Position numbers and translations under genes: made by a program. Under the pieces are notes generated by a model, which was not told the DNA's origin, searched no databases, and worked only from the letters and a program-made list of their open reading frames with translations. DNA of 7,213 nt from Burkholderiales bacterium (GTDB taxonomy: Bacteria > Pseudomonadota > Gammaproteobacteria > Burkholderiales > Burkholderiaceae_C), in the NCBI GenBank assembly GCA_947458895.1, contig CANHBY010000058.1, positions 1 to 7,213 of the forward strand, written 5' to 3'. Shown one piece after another: positions 6,995 through 7,213 of the stretch. The number at the start of each line of letters is the position of its first letter. The first letter of the stretch is position 1.

Positions 6995-7213
6995 ATGGAA
7001 CACGCCTTGCCCCCTCTGCCTTACGCGCTCGACGCACTAGCCCCGCACCTCAGCAAGGAAACGCTCGAGTACCACTATGGCAAGCATCACAACGCCTATG
7101 TGGTCAACCTCAACAACCTCCAAAAGGGCACCGAGTTTGAGTCTCTGAGCCTGGAAGACATCGTCAAAAAGTCGTCGGCTGGCATCTACAACAATGCGGC
7201 CCAAGTGTGGAAC
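6995..7213 (+). CDS. sodB: Superoxide dismutase, Fe/Mn family (5' part)
   Basis: Translation gives 73 residues beginning [20 protein letters not shown] and running in frame to the window end, so the gene is truncated by the window and not by mutation. It closely resembles E. coli SodB, an iron enzyme that converts superoxide to hydrogen peroxide and oxygen in the cytoplasm. [12 protein letters not shown] at 25-36 contains the first metal ligand H27 and the active-site tyrosine Y35. [12 protein letters not shown] ends the visible part, exactly one residue before the expected second histidine ligand of the WNHTFYW motif. No secretion signal is seen. SodB rather than SodA is favoured by overall similarity, but the metal-specifying C-terminal residues are outside the window. 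It probably has its own promoter in the 135-nt spacer after xseA. Confidence 0.95.
   Translation, partial: MEHALPPLPYALDALAPHLSKETLEYHYGKHHNAYVVNLNNLQKGTEFESLSLEDIVKKSSAGIYNNAAQVWN

Overview
This window looks like an ordinary chromosomal segment of a betaproteobacterium, most likely order Burkholderiales and close to Comamonadaceae. The evidence is a moderately GC-rich sequence, protein sequences of that type, and the gene order exbB-exbD-lpxK-Trm112-kdsB-adk on one strand, diverging from xseA and sodB. The family assignment is an inference from protein motifs and synteny, because no database search was possible.

Layout. Positions 1-247 hold no gene but contain a long hairpin-forming inverted repeat (50-147). 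Positions 248-5189 are a minus-strand gene series, read right to left: exbB (TTG start at 5189), exbD, lpxK, a small Trm112-family gene, kdsB, adk and an HSD10-like short-chain dehydrogenase. Several junctions are tight: exbD/lpxK are 4 nt apart, lpxK/Trm112 overlap by 20 nt, Trm112/kdsB share ATGA, and adk/SDR are 4 nt apart. The one large break is 1677-1976 between kdsB and adk, which holds a second and larger near-palindrome (about 1766-1929). Positions 5190-5560 are the divergent control region between exbB and xseA. They contain a candidate exbB promoter, two adjacent DnaA-box-like 9-mers, an IHF-consensus match and an A+T-rich stretch. xseA (5561-6859) runs on the plus strand. It is followed by a 135-nt spacer and the first 73 codons of an iron/manganese superoxide dismutase gene, cut by the window end.

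Functions. LpxK (lipid A 4'-kinase) and KdsB (CMP-Kdo synthetase) make the lipid A-Kdo core of LPS. ExbB/ExbD form a proton-driven inner-membrane motor. The Trm112-like protein is the usual small companion between lpxK and kdsB. Adk balances adenine nucleotides, and the SDR is probably a 3-hydroxyacyl-CoA dehydrogenase. XseA is the large subunit of exonuclease VII, and SodB removes superoxide.

The genes themselves are ordinary. The most unusual signal is non-coding: two unrelated long near-palindromes that bracket adk-SDR, and a 17-bp sequence from the arm of the second one that recurs, inverted, exactly across the exbD stop/lpxK start junction. No new gene system was found.
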